A stretch of DNA of 64,000 bases from Perca fluviatilis (GCF_010015445.1 NC_053126.1:8772249-8836248); one strand, 5' to 3'; counted from the stretch's first letter, positions 25,183 through 37,660 are shown. Notes: generated from the letters alone by a model not told the origin. Program-made: numbers and translations.

Positions 25183-27249
25183 CATCAGGTTTGTCTTTGA
25201 ATCTGGCATGTTTTTTTTGTTGTTGTTGAAGGATTACAAATGTCAATTACAGTATTCACTGCGCTTTTGTAACATATACGTACATTTTTATTTGTACTAT
25301 TTATTAACATTTCAGGAGAAAGTGTTTTTTTTAAGTTAATATTAAGATGGCATCTAAAAAGGAAAAAAACCTGTTCAAAGTTGTTTGTAAAAAGGTGTTT
25401 TTATTCTGTGTATAAAGATAGTTATAAAAAAAACTGCTTGAATTTTGTTATCATTATTTACTTTGTGGACTGTGGTAAAACCAGTTCAAACTAGAGACCA
25501 GTGAAGGATATTAGAAGCACTTTTCCGGTGATGGCTGAGCGTTACTAAGCAGCCTCCAACTGAGCTTGCAGACTTAGATGTGACGTGAGCAACCTGTCTG
25601 AAAGTTGTAAGTCTTCTGGTAGCTGTGCCAAGAGAAATCTCAATCATTCCCAATATTACAGAGACGGAGAGTGTAGGTATATGTAAGGAGATAACATAGG
25701 CACAGGCTAATTATTGCTAACTAAGTTAGATCCTAGTTAACATTAGTAATTAAACTTAGACAGCCAATGTAAGTCGAAACTGCCTGCGAGCTTCTCCTGT
25801 ACAATACGGTAATTCCTCTACTATGCGACAGTAAGTCGCTTGGTTATGACACAATCGTTAGCCTATTTTTACAAAAACGTCTGCTAAGGAGCCATAACGT
25901 GAGATACAAGGTAATGGAGCCTTTTATACATTGTCGTGTTTCTTTAGAAATAAACAATGGACAAATAAAGTCTTTAAACACTTCAGATGTAAAGTTATTC
26001 GCTGTCAAAATGAATGGCAGTCAATGGAATGCTAACGGCGGGTGAGTGCTTGTTAGCATCAAAATGGCGCCAAGGAGGTATGCGTTGTGGAGAGAGGCTT
26101 ACCCCCTTGGTTTGTGCTCGTGACAGCGTGAGATGTAAACATAAATGGCGTTCTCATGGCTCAATGGCTGAGATGTTAGCTATAGCTCAGGTGAGCTAGC
26201 AGTAATAGTTAGCTATAAACTAATGAACTCACAAGCTAGCAACGTTGGACCATGAGGGACTTCTGTACTGCGATACGGTTGGTGGGTCTATTTTGGTAAA
26301 AGAAAATAGGGTTACGCTTTACTTTAAGGTATCTACATAAGAGTGACATGACACTGTCATGAACGTGTCAAACATAAACAAGTCATACACGTTTATGACA
26401 TAACGCTTCTTTTAGTAAGTGTCATTTGGTTTTTGTCATGACAAGTTAGGGTTAGAGTTCATGTGTCATGTCATTCTTATGTAGATACCTTCAAGTAAAG
26501 TGTTATCGAAACTAGTTCCTACATGAACTGCTCAGGATTATCTTAAATAACCTGCGCTACAGGTAAGAGGAAAAACATTTTCCAGAGCTAGCTAAGTGGT
26601 TTCTCTGCTGGCCCCATACTGAATCCCTGACTGTTGAAGAAAATAAAATTCTCACTCATCAAAACAAAACAGAAATAAAGTGATAAAACATTGACAACTG
26701 CTTGACCTGAACAGGAAATCAAACTGACCACAAAAGCAACAAGCAGTATTTCCTCTACATGAATTTAAGGCACAGCACTTTTTTTTTGTCAATCATTTAC
26801 AGTGATGTGCCGTATTGTACAGTTGACGCAGAAACATGTCCCGTGCTGTACCACATCTCTAGGAAAGACTCAAGATGATTGACAAAGTGTTCTTTTTTTT
26901 TTATATCTTTCTGCAACTGTTGTGGGTAGATCCTCTTGCCAAAACAGCATACAGAACACTTATTTTAAATCCTGCATTTTGGTAGATAAAGTTGTTCTCG
27001 TAGAGTTGTTTCTACTATTCAGATGAACAGCAAGTCAGCGTTATGTTTACAAATTAAATCTCGGTTCTCTTTTTCAGTCATTACCTTATACCGTATACTG
27101 TATGCTTTTAAGGGTGATTATCACGAGTGGGACACCAGAAGACAGTGAGATAATAGTAGTAGTACAACCTGGACAATAATATTTCCCAGACCTGACAGAA
27201 TTAAAAATTAAACATTAATGCTCCTGTAAATAGATAACAGTTTAAGCAT
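25183..27249. other. cramp1-dhrs7b tail-to-tail intergenic region
   Basis: No coding exon is recognisable. The stretch holds a small MITE at 26309-26508 and otherwise AT-rich unique-looking sequence. Both flanking genes end here: cramp1 from the left and dhrs7b from the right. Confidence 0.5.
26309..26508. mobile_element. 200-bp MITE with about 45-bp inverted ends
   Basis: The left end GTTACGCTTTACTTTAAGG and the following ATCTACATAAGAGTGACATG are repeated in inverted form at the right end (CATGTCATTCTTATGTAGAT, then AAGTAAAGTGTTATC). There is no coding capacity. It lies between cramp1 and dhrs7b. Confidence 0.8.
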
Positions 27250-27581
27250 TTTATTTGTTAACCAAATCCATGTGAGTCAATCTGAAAAACAGCATCACAT
27301 GCTCACGTCTTTCCAGCACAGCCTTGAGTCTTGTTAATGTCTGAAATAGCTGAACAGCACACCTTGCTAACCTGGTCAATCACAGATGTAAGTCAAAAAC
27401 ATAAAATACACTCACCATAGATCCTGTTACAACAAAAAGGTTTTCTGGTTTGTTTTGTGTTACTGAAGAGCTGCATCTGTTCCCACCTCCTGTCCTCCAT
27501 GCAAAGTAGTCACTTTCATATTTCGGTCCATGTGCCTCTAATGTGCCCCGTGAGCCTTGTGGTCCTCACATGCTGCCGTCA
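27250..27581 (-). other. dhrs7b: dhrs7b 3' UTR with candidate poly(A) signal
   Basis: The minus-strand sequence after the dhrs7b stop at 27582-27584. An AATAAA is read on the minus strand at 27255-27250, giving a compact UTR of about 330 nt. Confidence 0.6.
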
Positions 27582-30146
27582 TCACTCGTCTTTTGGTTTC
27601 TGCTCCTTGCGAGCGCGAGAGGACATTAGTTTGAAGAAGAGTGCGGGCCACAGTGTGCGGAGGTAAATGGCCAGATTGGGCAGAGGTCCTGCCAAAACAA
27701 CATCTTTGCTCTTCTGACGGACAGCCTTCAGAACTGCCTGAGCCACATCCCTGGGGTCCCGACCCATTTCTGTGGTTTTATCCAAAACTGAATACAGTGT
27801 TGCACAAACAAGAAACATGTCAATGATACAGAGGAGTCAGTAGGTCAACTAATACAGAAAAAGGTTAAATTACTGGGATGTTGTGCCTTCTCTTGTCTAA
27901 TCATTTTAATTCCATTGTTATCTCTTTTTTTTTTTAAATCTTCTATCCAATTTAATTTTTTTGTTTAATAGTTGTTTTTTTTTACATCATCTTGGTTTTT
28001 TTCTATAGCTCATCTTAATGCCTTTTCATGTCAACAATGCATATTTGTCATACTTTTTGAAATTCTCTTATTGTTAGTGTCAACAGTCACATTTCACTGC
28101 CTCACCTCCATACTTAGAGCCGTCACCTGTGACAGCGTTGACCGACAGGCTGGTTCGGATGTACCCTGGACTGATCACGGTCACTGGAATCCCGTAGCGC
28201 TCAATCTCGGCCCGTAAGCAGTCAAAGTAGGCCTGGGTCGCGTGCTTAGAGGCTGCATCTGACCAAAGTGAGTCCAAACCAGAGTCCTGCTTCATTTCCA
28301 ATCAGTCGCACAGATTGAAAAACCTCTTGGGTATTTCTTTGCTTTTAATTAAACAAGTAAAGACAACTTACAAGCTGATCTGTAAGGAATGGCGATCTTG
28401 CCCTGGACACTGCTAATGACAACGATGTGGCCACTGCGCCGATGAACCATTGAGGGCAGGAGAGCTGTGAAGGAGAAAAAGAAGCAAGAAAGTGAAACAG
28501 CTGACTAATGTATTATGTATATTGTGCTTCCTCTCCTAGGAAATCTGAAATTGTCCATGATAATCTAGCTTTGTTAGTGTATGTTTATGCATCAACCACT
28601 TCCCATCCTTATTTTAATTCAAGATTCTTTAAATAACTTCACTATGATTTGGCTCCGATGTGTATTTCTGACTTTTTTTTAACCCCACTTACTGCATCAA
28701 GACTACTCAGATCGATCAACCAAAAGCACTGCTCACAAACCTTGAGTAAGCGCAATGGGCCCAAAGTAATTTGTTTCCATAACGTCCCGCTGAACTGAAA
28801 GGTGTGTATCCAGTATGTTGCCGCGGTAACTGATTCCAGCATTGTTGATCAGGACATCCACTTGTCCGTAACATTTCAGGATCTCCTCTGCAGCTCTGTC
28901 CACTGTGTCTGTGTCAGCCAGATCGAAGATAACGGTGCAGGGAGTGTACGTCTAGGGGTTAAACAAAACAGAAGAGCTGTCATCTGTTTGAAATCATTAC
29001 ATAATACTTAGAGCTTAAATATTGGCTGATACGCAGAGTTAAGAAAAACAGTTTCTCTTCTCATGCTGAATAGTGGCGGGTTCTTGGAAAAGACGGAGTG
29101 ATAATATAGATATTGATAACGCAGACTTTAGGCATTAGGAGTAGTGGACCGCCACATACAGCATCCGGGGAGCCACTTGGAGTTCAGTGTCTTGCTAAAG
29201 GACACTTTGACAAGTAGCCTGGGATCGAACCACCAATCTTGTGGTTGAGGGCCGATCCCTCTACATCTAAACCACAGCCATCCCAGTTTCTTTTCAGCTT
29301 CAGAAAAAAGATTTATTGCCAGGTAAGTAGCACTAACTAGGAGTGTGCTTTGGTTTGGTGCATACATTAAAACATATTTAAACATTTTCTTCTTCTTTAA
29401 GATTTTTTTTTGGGCTTTTCCGCCTTTATTTGAAAGGACAGCTAAGTGAGAAAGGGGAGAAAGAGGGGAAGACATGCAGAAAATCGTCACAGGTTGGATT
29501 CGAAACCCTGGACCTCTGCGTCGAGGCATAAACCTCTACGTATATGTGCGCCTGTTCTACCACTGATCCAACCCGGCCACATTTTCTTCTTCTTCTTTCT
29601 TAATGGCCTCAGAGCCTGCCGCTATTTAGTCTTTGGTTGTGCCTGACTATGTGTAAGTGTACACACCTGCCGCCCTGAGCCTGTTAAACTTGCTGTGAGC
29701 TCCTGGACCACCTGCTGCAGGCGGGCTGCATCTCGTCCACACAGCACGAGCCGTGCGCCTGCTGCGTGAAAGACCTGAGCACACTCTGCAACACAAAAAA
29801 AACACACCTCTTGTTCATGGTGAATATCAAACCAGTGCATGTTAGCACACGCACCACGACAATGACACACATTACTGTACAATATCTCACTACCACCCGA
29901 TGGAAATTAACTGCTGCATACCAATATTACTTAGTTTGTAGAAAGCATCTACATGTAAACTGAAGAGAAGAAGAAATGACCAGGAGGCTGACCTTTCCCC
30001 AGTCCAGAGCTGGCCCCTGTGATGACCACCACAGCATCCTGCAGAGCAGCTCCTGGTCTGAGGCGTACAATTATCCGATAAAGCAGCAAGATCCCTGCAC
30101 TTGCTAAAACAAGCGGAAGCACTCCACCTCCCATGACGCGCTCCAT
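27582..30146 (-). CDS. dhrs7b: Dehydrogenase/reductase SDR family member 7B
   Basis: Membrane-anchored short-chain dehydrogenase/reductase. The mammalian protein (PexRAP) reduces acyl/alkyl-dihydroxyacetone phosphate in ether-lipid synthesis at peroxisomes and ER. Minus-strand coding exons: 29993-30146, 29667-29785, 28741-28951, 28372-28464, 28106-28258 and 27582-27787; 936 nt, 311 aa (human 325). The N-terminal membrane segment is about residues 9-29. The cofactor motif TGASSGLG is at 43-50, NNAG at 127-130 and the catalytic residues are Ser180, Tyr193 and Lys197 (YAASK), so the active site is complete. The start ATG at 30146 is three bases inside its exon, so an untranslated 5' exon must lie upstream; a candidate ends near 33460 with AACTCAG|GTGAGC. 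The C-terminus ends KPKDE. tmem11 lies upstream on the same strand, as neighbours in human. Confidence 0.95.
29130..29285 (-). repeat. possible tRNA-derived SINE remnant in dhrs7b intron 2
   Basis: On the minus strand a box-B-like GGTTCGATCCCAGG (complement of 29218-29231) lies downstream of a tRNA-like head, then a tail with CTTTAGCAAGACACTGAAC, as seen in fish tRNA-type SINEs. No clear box A is visible and the ends are eroded. Confidence 0.5.
29400..29582 (-). repeat. tRNA-derived SINE in dhrs7b intron 2
   Basis: The minus-strand head GTGGCCGGGTTGGATCAGTG resembles a tRNA box A region. It is followed by a box-B-like GGGTTTCGAATCC, a CTGCATGTC/CCCCTCTTTCTCCCC body and a CAAATAAAGGCGGAAAAGCC tail with an A-rich end. 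It shares this layout with the SINEs at 39462, 57405 and 63167. Confidence 0.75.
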
Positions 30147-30222
30147 GAGCTGCAGACACAATATAAAAACATTTAGGATGAGTTTATCCCAGCTGCAACT
30201 GTTTATTTGCAATATTACAACA

Positions 30223-30551
30223 TTTAAAAGGAACACACCAACTTATTGGGACTTTCTTATTCTACTTGGGCGGAGTGATATTACTCCAACTGAGCGAACG
30301 CTCTGCTCCTCACCACAGGGTATATCTATGACCACGGGAAATGGTTACTGTTATTTTGTCACTTATTGGGAGCAGTAGGCTAGTTGGAGCCGGTTACCTC
30401 CAGGATCTGTGCTAAGCTAGGCTAGCGCTGGGGGCGTCAGATAGAGTAACAACACACACGGAGATGAGAAGGGTATGTATGGACTTATCTAACTCTGGGA
30501 GATACGGTGAATAAGCTAAAGTCCCAATAAGCCAGCGTGTTCCTTTAAATC
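30223..30551. mobile_element. foldback MITE, internally deleted copy B
   Basis: It has the same ends as the element at 24087 (AAAGGAACACACCAACTTATTGGGAC at one side, complement of the same at the other) and the same right arm with GAGATGAGAAGGGTATGTAT. Most of the left arm is missing. ATTTAAA-like sequence flanks both ends. It lies upstream of the dhrs7b start codon. Confidence 0.8.
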
Positions 30552-31045
30552 CATTGGTCTTGTAAAAGACACTAAACAAAGTTATTTTTATAACATTTTA
30601 TATAACAATATATCTCTGTCAGATGTCAAATGAACCACCACTGCTAACATGCAAAACACCAACTTTATTTTGGCATCAAGACCTAGGCGACTCCCGCGCT
30701 CCATCAATGATCATAATTCTTTTTCAATTGATTAGTTGATCAATGATCAAATACATTTTGCAGCTATTAGCTATTGAAATGTCAAGTTTGGGATGGACAC
30801 TTTGGGATTTTATTAGCTGGTTTTCAGGCAATTGTAAGACATGACTGACAAGTAATTCCTCATAATGTTTGATAGTTAATAGGCTAAATGATTGATCATT
30901 TAAAAAGTAATGGCTAGTATATTTGATAATGAATTCAAATCCTTGTTGCAGCGCTAGTTGGTTCATAAACAAAACAATCCATATTGGAATAAAATACTAA
31001 TAAAAACACAAAAAAGGGCTTTAAACAAACTACGGTTTTGACCTT

Positions 31046-31090
31046 GATGTGTGTGTGTGTTTGTGTGTGTGGGTGTGTGTGTGTGTGTTC
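31046..31090. repeat. (GT)n imperfect microsatellite
   Basis: About twenty GT units with T and G interruptions. Confidence 0.85.
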
Positions 31091-31226
31091 TGTAAGCTCT
31101 CAAGCCCCCATGCCAAAGGGATTGTGAATGTTTTAATGTTCAGTGCATTTAGTTAAGCCTCTTCCACTTCTCCAAAGCACAACACAACCAACCAACATGG
31201 CAACAGTGACAAGTACGATCATATAT

Positions 31227-31334
<108 letters not shown>

Positions 31335-31815
31335 GTTGAGTATCAGGATTTTCTTTTAAAGTTAAAATAGACAAAATATACAGAAAATAATATTGCATTT
31401 ATCTAATTTAGAGTCCCCTTGTGCCATACTTATTTATTTATTTGCACAATAAAATACTAATAGTGCCAAGATTAGCATATTGGATCTCAGAGTTACATTA
31501 GTGGTACACAGAGAAGTTTGCCATTTTAATAATCTCCATATCCTCAATACATGCGGATTTGTCTTTAAACACCTTTTACACCTATTGCAGTACAGTTGAC
31601 AGTAAAGGTATGTACTCATTGCTACATGTTGCTCATGTTCCCTCCTTTTAAGAAAGACGGAATATTTGAAGATAGGAGGTGAGGGCATGAGTATATGTTA
31701 GAACTGAAACTGTACGAGTGTCTCCTAATGTGCGTTCCTAATGTATGTGTTGTGTATATTTATGCTCGAAATAAAAAAGTAAGCTCAAAAAAAAAAATGA
31801 TGAGTGATTTTCTTC

Positions 31816-32504
31816 TACAGTATCTCACAAAAGTGAGTACACCCCTCACATTTTTAGTAAAACTACAGCTTGTATAACAGTGTATATTTTCTGTCCCCTC
31901 AAAATAACTCAACACACAGACATTAATGTTCGAAACAAGCGGTCAGTGAAAAGGATACCCCTACGTTAAATTCTCTTAGAGGCCGGCAGATTTTAATTTA
32001 AAGCCGTTAATTCATGGATTCAGGATAATTAATCCTATCAACCTTTGGCCTTTGCCTTTGGAATTAATGCCCCCATCATCACATACCCTTCACCATACCT
32101 AGAGATTGGCATGGGGTACTTTCCATAAAATCATCTCTCAATGCAAATCAAACCACCTATTAGGCTAACCGACATAAAACCATGCCAATCGTGAGATATG
32201 GTGAAGGGTATGTGATGATGTGGGGCTATTTTAATTCCAAAGGCCAAGGGAACTTTATCAGGATGCATAGTATCCTGGATCCATGAAATAACTGGCCTTT
32301 AAAAATAAAAATCTGCCTTCCTCTATGGGAATTTAACATAGGGGTGTACTCACTTTTGTTGCCAGCGGTTTAGACATTAATGGCTGTACACTTAATACTT
32401 TACATTGTAACAAAGTGTAATTTCTTCAGTGTGGTCCCATTAAAAGATATAATGAAATATTTACTAAAATGTGAGGGGTGTACTCACTTTTGTGAGATAC
32501 TGTA
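31816..32504. mobile_element. non-autonomous Tc1/mariner-like element
   Basis: The ends are inverted copies beginning TACAGTATCTCACAAAAGTG (31816) and ending with its complement (32504), bounded by TA as in Tc1 insertions. The 689-bp body contains a second internal palindrome: TTCACCATACC near 32090 pairs with GGTGAAGGG near 32200, and CCTTTGGAATTAA near 32055 with TTAATTCCAAAGG near 32230. No transposase frame survives. Confidence 0.85.
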
Positions 32505-32794
32505 AGTCTTTCCTTGCATGTGTAGTACATATTCTTGATTGTGAGCACAATGACTCAATCATCTGACATGACATGAACTTCATACTTACACCACACATTC
32601 CCTGGATTAGATCATCTGACAGTATGTTGGTGCCCCATTACTCTACATATTTATGAGTAAAAGGAGCTTTTCTTGAAATAACTGGAACTACTGAGACTGA
32701 AATCCTAATGTGTTGCTTGAAACGTTTGCTACCAATGGTGATAACGTCCACCTTTCACACGAGCACACAATATAAACAGGTTAGATGTTAAAAC

Positions 32795-33153
32795 TAGGGC
32801 TGGGCGATATGGAGAAAATCAAATATCACGATATTTTTGACCAAATACCTCGATAGATACCGCAACGATATTGTAGGGTTGACTATTGGTGCTTTCACAA
32901 AATATTAACACAATGAGATTTTTGATAAATAATCATCAGTAATGTGGATATAATGACTTAGTGGGTAAAGGCAAATAATAGAACAGTTACAACAGTCTGG
33001 TAAATTCAGAATATTACATCACTTTACTGTAATGCAACCTTTAAAACCAGGAAAAGACAACACTTATGCCATATTACGATATCCAAAATATAAGACGATA
33101 TCTAGTCTCATAAACACGATATCGATATAATATCGATATATTGCCCAGCTCTA
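32795..33153. mobile_element. hAT-like MITE with exact 8-bp target duplication
   Basis: The element starts TAGGGCTGGGCGATAT and ends with a diverged complement (ATATTGCCCAGCTCTA). It is flanked by identical GTTAAAAC at 32787-32794 and 33154-33161. The 8-bp duplication and the TAGGG terminus fit hAT-type insertion. Confidence 0.88.
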
Positions 33154-33453
33154 GTTAAAACCCTAACTTACAAGCAGGGTCCAAAATTAACTTTTTTGTC
33201 CACCAATCAAATGGCTAGTGAATGTTTAAATTGTACCAGCCACTCAATCGATTACCATTGTTTTTTGGCTGGTGAGTGAAGCTAATTTACAAGCCACTTG
33301 TATATTTTACCAGCTTTTAGCTAGTAGATGGTGCTAATACAGTGAGCAAAGTCGTGTTTACGTTTACATGTGGATGGGGATGCTAATGCTAACGTTAGCT
33401 AGCTTCCACATTGTAATAAAACGCTCATACACTAATGTTCGTGTATAGTTAGA

Positions 33454-33616
33454 GCTCACCTGAGTTGCTGTGCTGCTGCAGGGTGAGTTGGTTATAAACA
33501 GTTCCGGGCTCGGTAATGTGTTTATATACTGTCTATGGTTTTCTGAAGGCGCTACCGGGCATAGATGAACGGCTACCGGTTTTGCTCCCCGCAAGGAATT
33601 GTGGGAGTTGAAGTTA
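33454..33616 (-). promoter_or_regulatory. dhrs7b: candidate dhrs7b promoter and noncoding first exon
   Basis: On the minus strand a donor-like AACTCAG|GTGAGC lies near 33460, giving a plausible 5' exon to splice to the acceptor at 30150. About 130 bp upstream, at 33594-33615, ACTTCAACTCCCACAAT resembles the ZNF143/SBS-type promoter motif. The placement is inferred; there is no transcript evidence. Confidence 0.4.
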
Positions 33617-33774
33617 AGTAAGCCAGTAAGCTGACTGATCTACAGACATGAACAAATAATAATTAGGATGAGTCTATGTATATGTCTATGGACTGACCGA
33701 GCACATTTGGGTGTCTGACGGACACAAATAATTTGCCAAGGACAACATAAAGCAGCCAAATAAACCTATAGAGT

Positions 33775-35451
33775 TTTATTTTTAACCTCAGACAAGATTT
33801 ATCTTATCTTTAATATCAAATCCAGTTTTGAAACCATTTCAGAATAACTGGGCTGTTTCAAGAGCAGACAAGGTTGCATGTCAAAGGTGCAGAGTGATTC
33901 TTCTCCAGGTTAAAACTGACAGCATCTGTTGTTTAATGTACTTTTATAAACTGTACACACGTTAAAACTATAAGTTATATCTATGAGTTTAAAAACAAAA
34001 GCACCCTGGTTTAAACTTCAGGACACGAAATGACAATAGGATGACAATTATCAATGTCAACAGCTATTTTCATTAACAACTGAACTCTTTGAAACCCAGC
34101 CACTGTCCTTTGAAACCAATGTAATATGTGTTATAGATTTCCTCTTTGTCAGAAATTGACAAAATTTTGTGAAGGCAAGACTTTTACATTTCCGTGATAA
34201 ACTGCTACCACTAACAGCTGTCTATTGGCATATGTGATCACACTACTTACTGAAACACCACCAGCTTTCAAACCTTAAAGTTTACAATTTATTTGATACA
34301 TTGTTTTATTGACCTTTAAGGGATTTACACAAAATGATTTAGGAAACTCTTCATGAACATGTTTTAATTTGCTCAACTCCTGCTGGCAAAGTCAATCTTT
34401 ATTCTGCTTGTAATGGACATTTAAATAAAATGTACTTTAAATCAGTGACTAACAAGATTATGGTCACTCTTGGTGTTCAACTAATTCATATCTAAACTCC
34501 ACTTTATTATTAAATTGTTGAAAGGCTCTTGTTATATCACAACTCATCCTTTACTTTGTCTATACTTTTACTACCTCCTCCTCCTCCTCCTCCCTCCTCC
34601 GACCCCAAAGTTTAAAACTGCAGGTCTAGACAGCAACTCATAACTAGCACCATTGGATAAACATACACAAGAAAGTATGAATTTATAATTTGCTGTGCAA
34701 TTGGTATCTGTTGTTTATATTTAAATTATAATGGTTTGATATCAATGTAATATACATTATTAGAAGCATGTGTGAAATGTGGCTTTGTAAAGTTAGTGTT
34801 ATTGTAGTGTTTCAAAAGAGGACATTGAGGCATAGGATTGTCACATAAGATCTTTCTTGCACTCTTTTAAACAAAAATATCTACATGAACAAGACACAAT
34901 CTCAAATAAGTTGCAGTTATTTTCTCTTTTCTGGACATCATGTAGGATCCATTTAACGAAAAAGGTAAAATAAAATACTGAAAAGTTAGTTTGAAATATT
35001 CTAATGTTTAATGAAAGGGTGATGTAATGATCAGCAAGAGAGGGGTACAGTAAAATTACGAGGGAAAGGGGAAAGAGCTCGGTACCCAACACAGGTCGGT
35101 CCGTTTCAATTGCAATACAATTCAATCCAGATGAACTGCTGCCATACCCTTGTGCACTTGCTTGTGTGTCAAGGATGCAGGTGGAGGGCGCAGGGGAGGA
35201 GGCGCAAGGGTACTACAGAGATAAGTGTGCTGTCGTTGTCACATAGAAGTAAAGAAAAAGAAAAAACAATTCCTTCTAGTTTTAACTATATCCCTCTGAT
35301 CATAGTTCAAAATGGAAGCACCCACCATGTGAGGAGCTAACTGCTGGGCCTGATCGTGACTTCCACTTTTCTTACATCGGGGGGGTGGATAGGTTCTGTT
35401 TTTTTTTTCTTCCTTTTTTCTGTTGGTTCTTAAACCCTCTTCAGAGTGCAC
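33775..35451 (-). other. tmem11: tmem11 3' UTR, presumed
   Basis: The minus-strand sequence after the tmem11 stop. The AATAAA at 33780-33775 would end a UTR of about 1.7 kb, close to the dhrs7b promoter. A (CTC)n-rich stretch lies at 34574-34600. No other exon is recognisable. Confidence 0.4.
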
Positions 35452-37522
35452 TCATACCGCATAGAGTTCGTAGATCTTCTTGGCGCAATACACCAGGGCA
35501 GCCAGTGCTATCGTATTATGGAGTCTCTTTCTGTGGACGTCATCTCTGCGTACCAACACCACGGGCGTCGAGGAGGTGAGTGTATGCAGGGGCAGCCGCG
35601 AGAGTTTTTGGCTGTCGTACTCCACCTGGTACTTGCAGCAGGGATCAAATTGCCATGAAATCCCATAGAGGGCAGAGCAGGCCACACTGAGGGCGCCAGC
35701 GGGCAACGCCACATAGCGCGAGTATTCAACAGGCAGTGAAAGTGGCGTCAGGAGGCAAGCAGCACCTGACAACACGGCCGTCTTGTGCAGGCAGTTGCCC
35801 ACGGTAATCCAACGGGCCGTTTCATCTCCGATGCGGGTGGGCTCGATGACAATGTATTTATACTGGGCCTCCAGCGCCTGCTCCAGCTCGTACTCAAACT
35901 GGTCCTGCGCATTTTCCCCGTTATAGATCTCGTGCACAATGTAGCAGTCTGTCGCCGCCATCACTCCCCTTTTCAAAAACAGAAAAAAAAAAAAACAGCA
36001 GGGAACAGTGAGAGAAAGGATAATGAGTAGAATATCAAGACTTGACATATCTAGGCTGGTTTGCCTATATTTTTACACCAACCTGCCCATTTGTCATGGA
36101 CCCGTGAAGAGTTTATGTCTAGAATGGTTTGCATTTCTGTTCCCACACATCCGCCAACATACTTCTTGTGTACCTGTTTACTCTTTATTTTAGGAGGGAT
36201 GAAGTATTGAGTTAAATTTTTCCATCAAAACTCCTTCCATATTCTTGAATTTGTAGTGGTGTGTTGCATTTCACAAATGTTAAAACTAGTCTTCCGTCGT
36301 AATTTCGATGTTAAGTTCACTTTTCCATTTGGCCTTGATATACATAGTAGAGGGAGCTGTTCAGTCTCTTAGATTTTTGTATAGCACTGGGATTACTTTG
36401 AATCCTGTTCCATTACGTCAAGTACTGAATTTATGTTTTTTTGAGGTTTGAATTTCCCTTATAAAATAATCCCTCAACTATAGATATCTAAACATTTTTC
36501 AATTATTTCAAATGTGTAGACTGGGGTAATTTTGCTCCATATTATTTTACATTAATTCATGAAATGTCACAATTACCGAATGGTCATCACGTTTTCGGAG
36601 CTTAAGTGCTGTCGACAAAATACTCTCTCCAACAGGCAAAAATCTCCGTTTGAAATATGGAATGACACATAAAACGTAGCATTTGTGGATCTATAACCAA
36701 CAACTTTTATTTTTTTACAAATAAATTACAACCGTTAACTTGTTTACGTGTAGCTGATTAATCGACTACTATTTTCTGAAAACTGATTTCCGGTAGTTTG
36801 TAAAATAGCTTTAAATATGACAAACGTGTGTGGATCAGTGACACCACTCTGAGGCCTTCCAGTACATGTTGTCAAGATGGCAAACAAACCCTAACGAGAT
36901 AGACACCAAGCTTATTCGACTTTTTAAAGACAGCGGAGCATTGGCTAAAGGAGTATTGAGGAGGATCACAGTAGGGCATAATGTAGCTGAGCGTCGGTTA
37001 GATAACAACAACACATTAGCTAGTTTTAGCTGACTCGCTCGCATGGTGAAAAGTTGGGAGGACTGGCCAGCTAAGTTGAGGACCGTTTTACTTTTGAAAC
37101 AGGTCGACAAGCAGCTGACAATACTGTTAACTCAGCCAGAATTGTGTAGCATGTGAGCCGTGGAATATCACACCAGCGTTCGCCACAACGAACGGTTAAA
37201 CGCAACTTTTCCCACGGTGATCGGCTGGTGTGAAATAACCAAAACATCACATGAGCTGCTAGTTTATTTCCTTGCTAACGTTAGCTACCTAGTTGTGCAC
37301 GTTAGCCTGCTAACGTTAGCTAACCCTGGGATAAAATCCCGACTTGTCGTGTTGGCATTTCACTCCAAGTCTCAAACGATGTGCATGTTCGGGATCTGGT
37401 GAATGGCGACATCGACAAAATTATGTATCATATTAAAACATTTTCGTTTAATAACTAAGATGTTTAGTAACTGACCTCTCCCTGCTTACTGGGACACCGC
37501 GCCTCCTTCCCAGCGACGCCAT
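35452..37522 (-). CDS. tmem11: Transmembrane protein 11, mitochondrial
   Basis: Mitochondrial membrane protein that controls mitochondrial and cristae shape and associates with the MICOS complex in vertebrates (PMI in flies). Two coding exons on the minus strand: 37476-37522 and 35452-35968; 564 nt, 187 aa (human 192). Exon 1 encodes MASLGRRRGVPVSRER, rich in arginine; splicing restores an arginine codon (AG|G) and leads into the conserved TDCYIVHEIYNGENAQDQF. Two membrane segments are visible at about residues 78-95 and 102-120, and the conserved FDPCCKYQVEYD and the end KKIYELYAV are present. A second ATG at codon 19 could give a 169-aa form, but the spliced N-terminus matches the family. 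The 1.5-kb intron contains no other exon. Confidence 0.97.
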
Positions 37523-37660
37523 GTTGGAGATACAACCGTGATTGCAGTTGACGTATGAGAGCACCAAGCCTTCTGGGTAATGTAGTGTGTCAAGGCAGTC
37601 GGCGCATCACTTCGACTTGAATGAGGACTACTATTCCCATGAAGCTATAAAGCAAGAGTA
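37523..37660 (-). promoter_or_regulatory. tmem11: tmem11 promoter with two ZNF143-like sites
   Basis: Just upstream of the tmem11 start codon, the complement of 37570-37587 reads CACTACATTACCCAGAAG. The plus strand at 37627-37645 reads ACTACTATTCCCATGAAGC. Both are close to the ZNF143/Staf motif (ACTACAATTCCC plus a G-rich tail) common in promoters of housekeeping and mitochondrial genes. They sit about 50 and 105 bp before the ATG. Confidence 0.55.
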
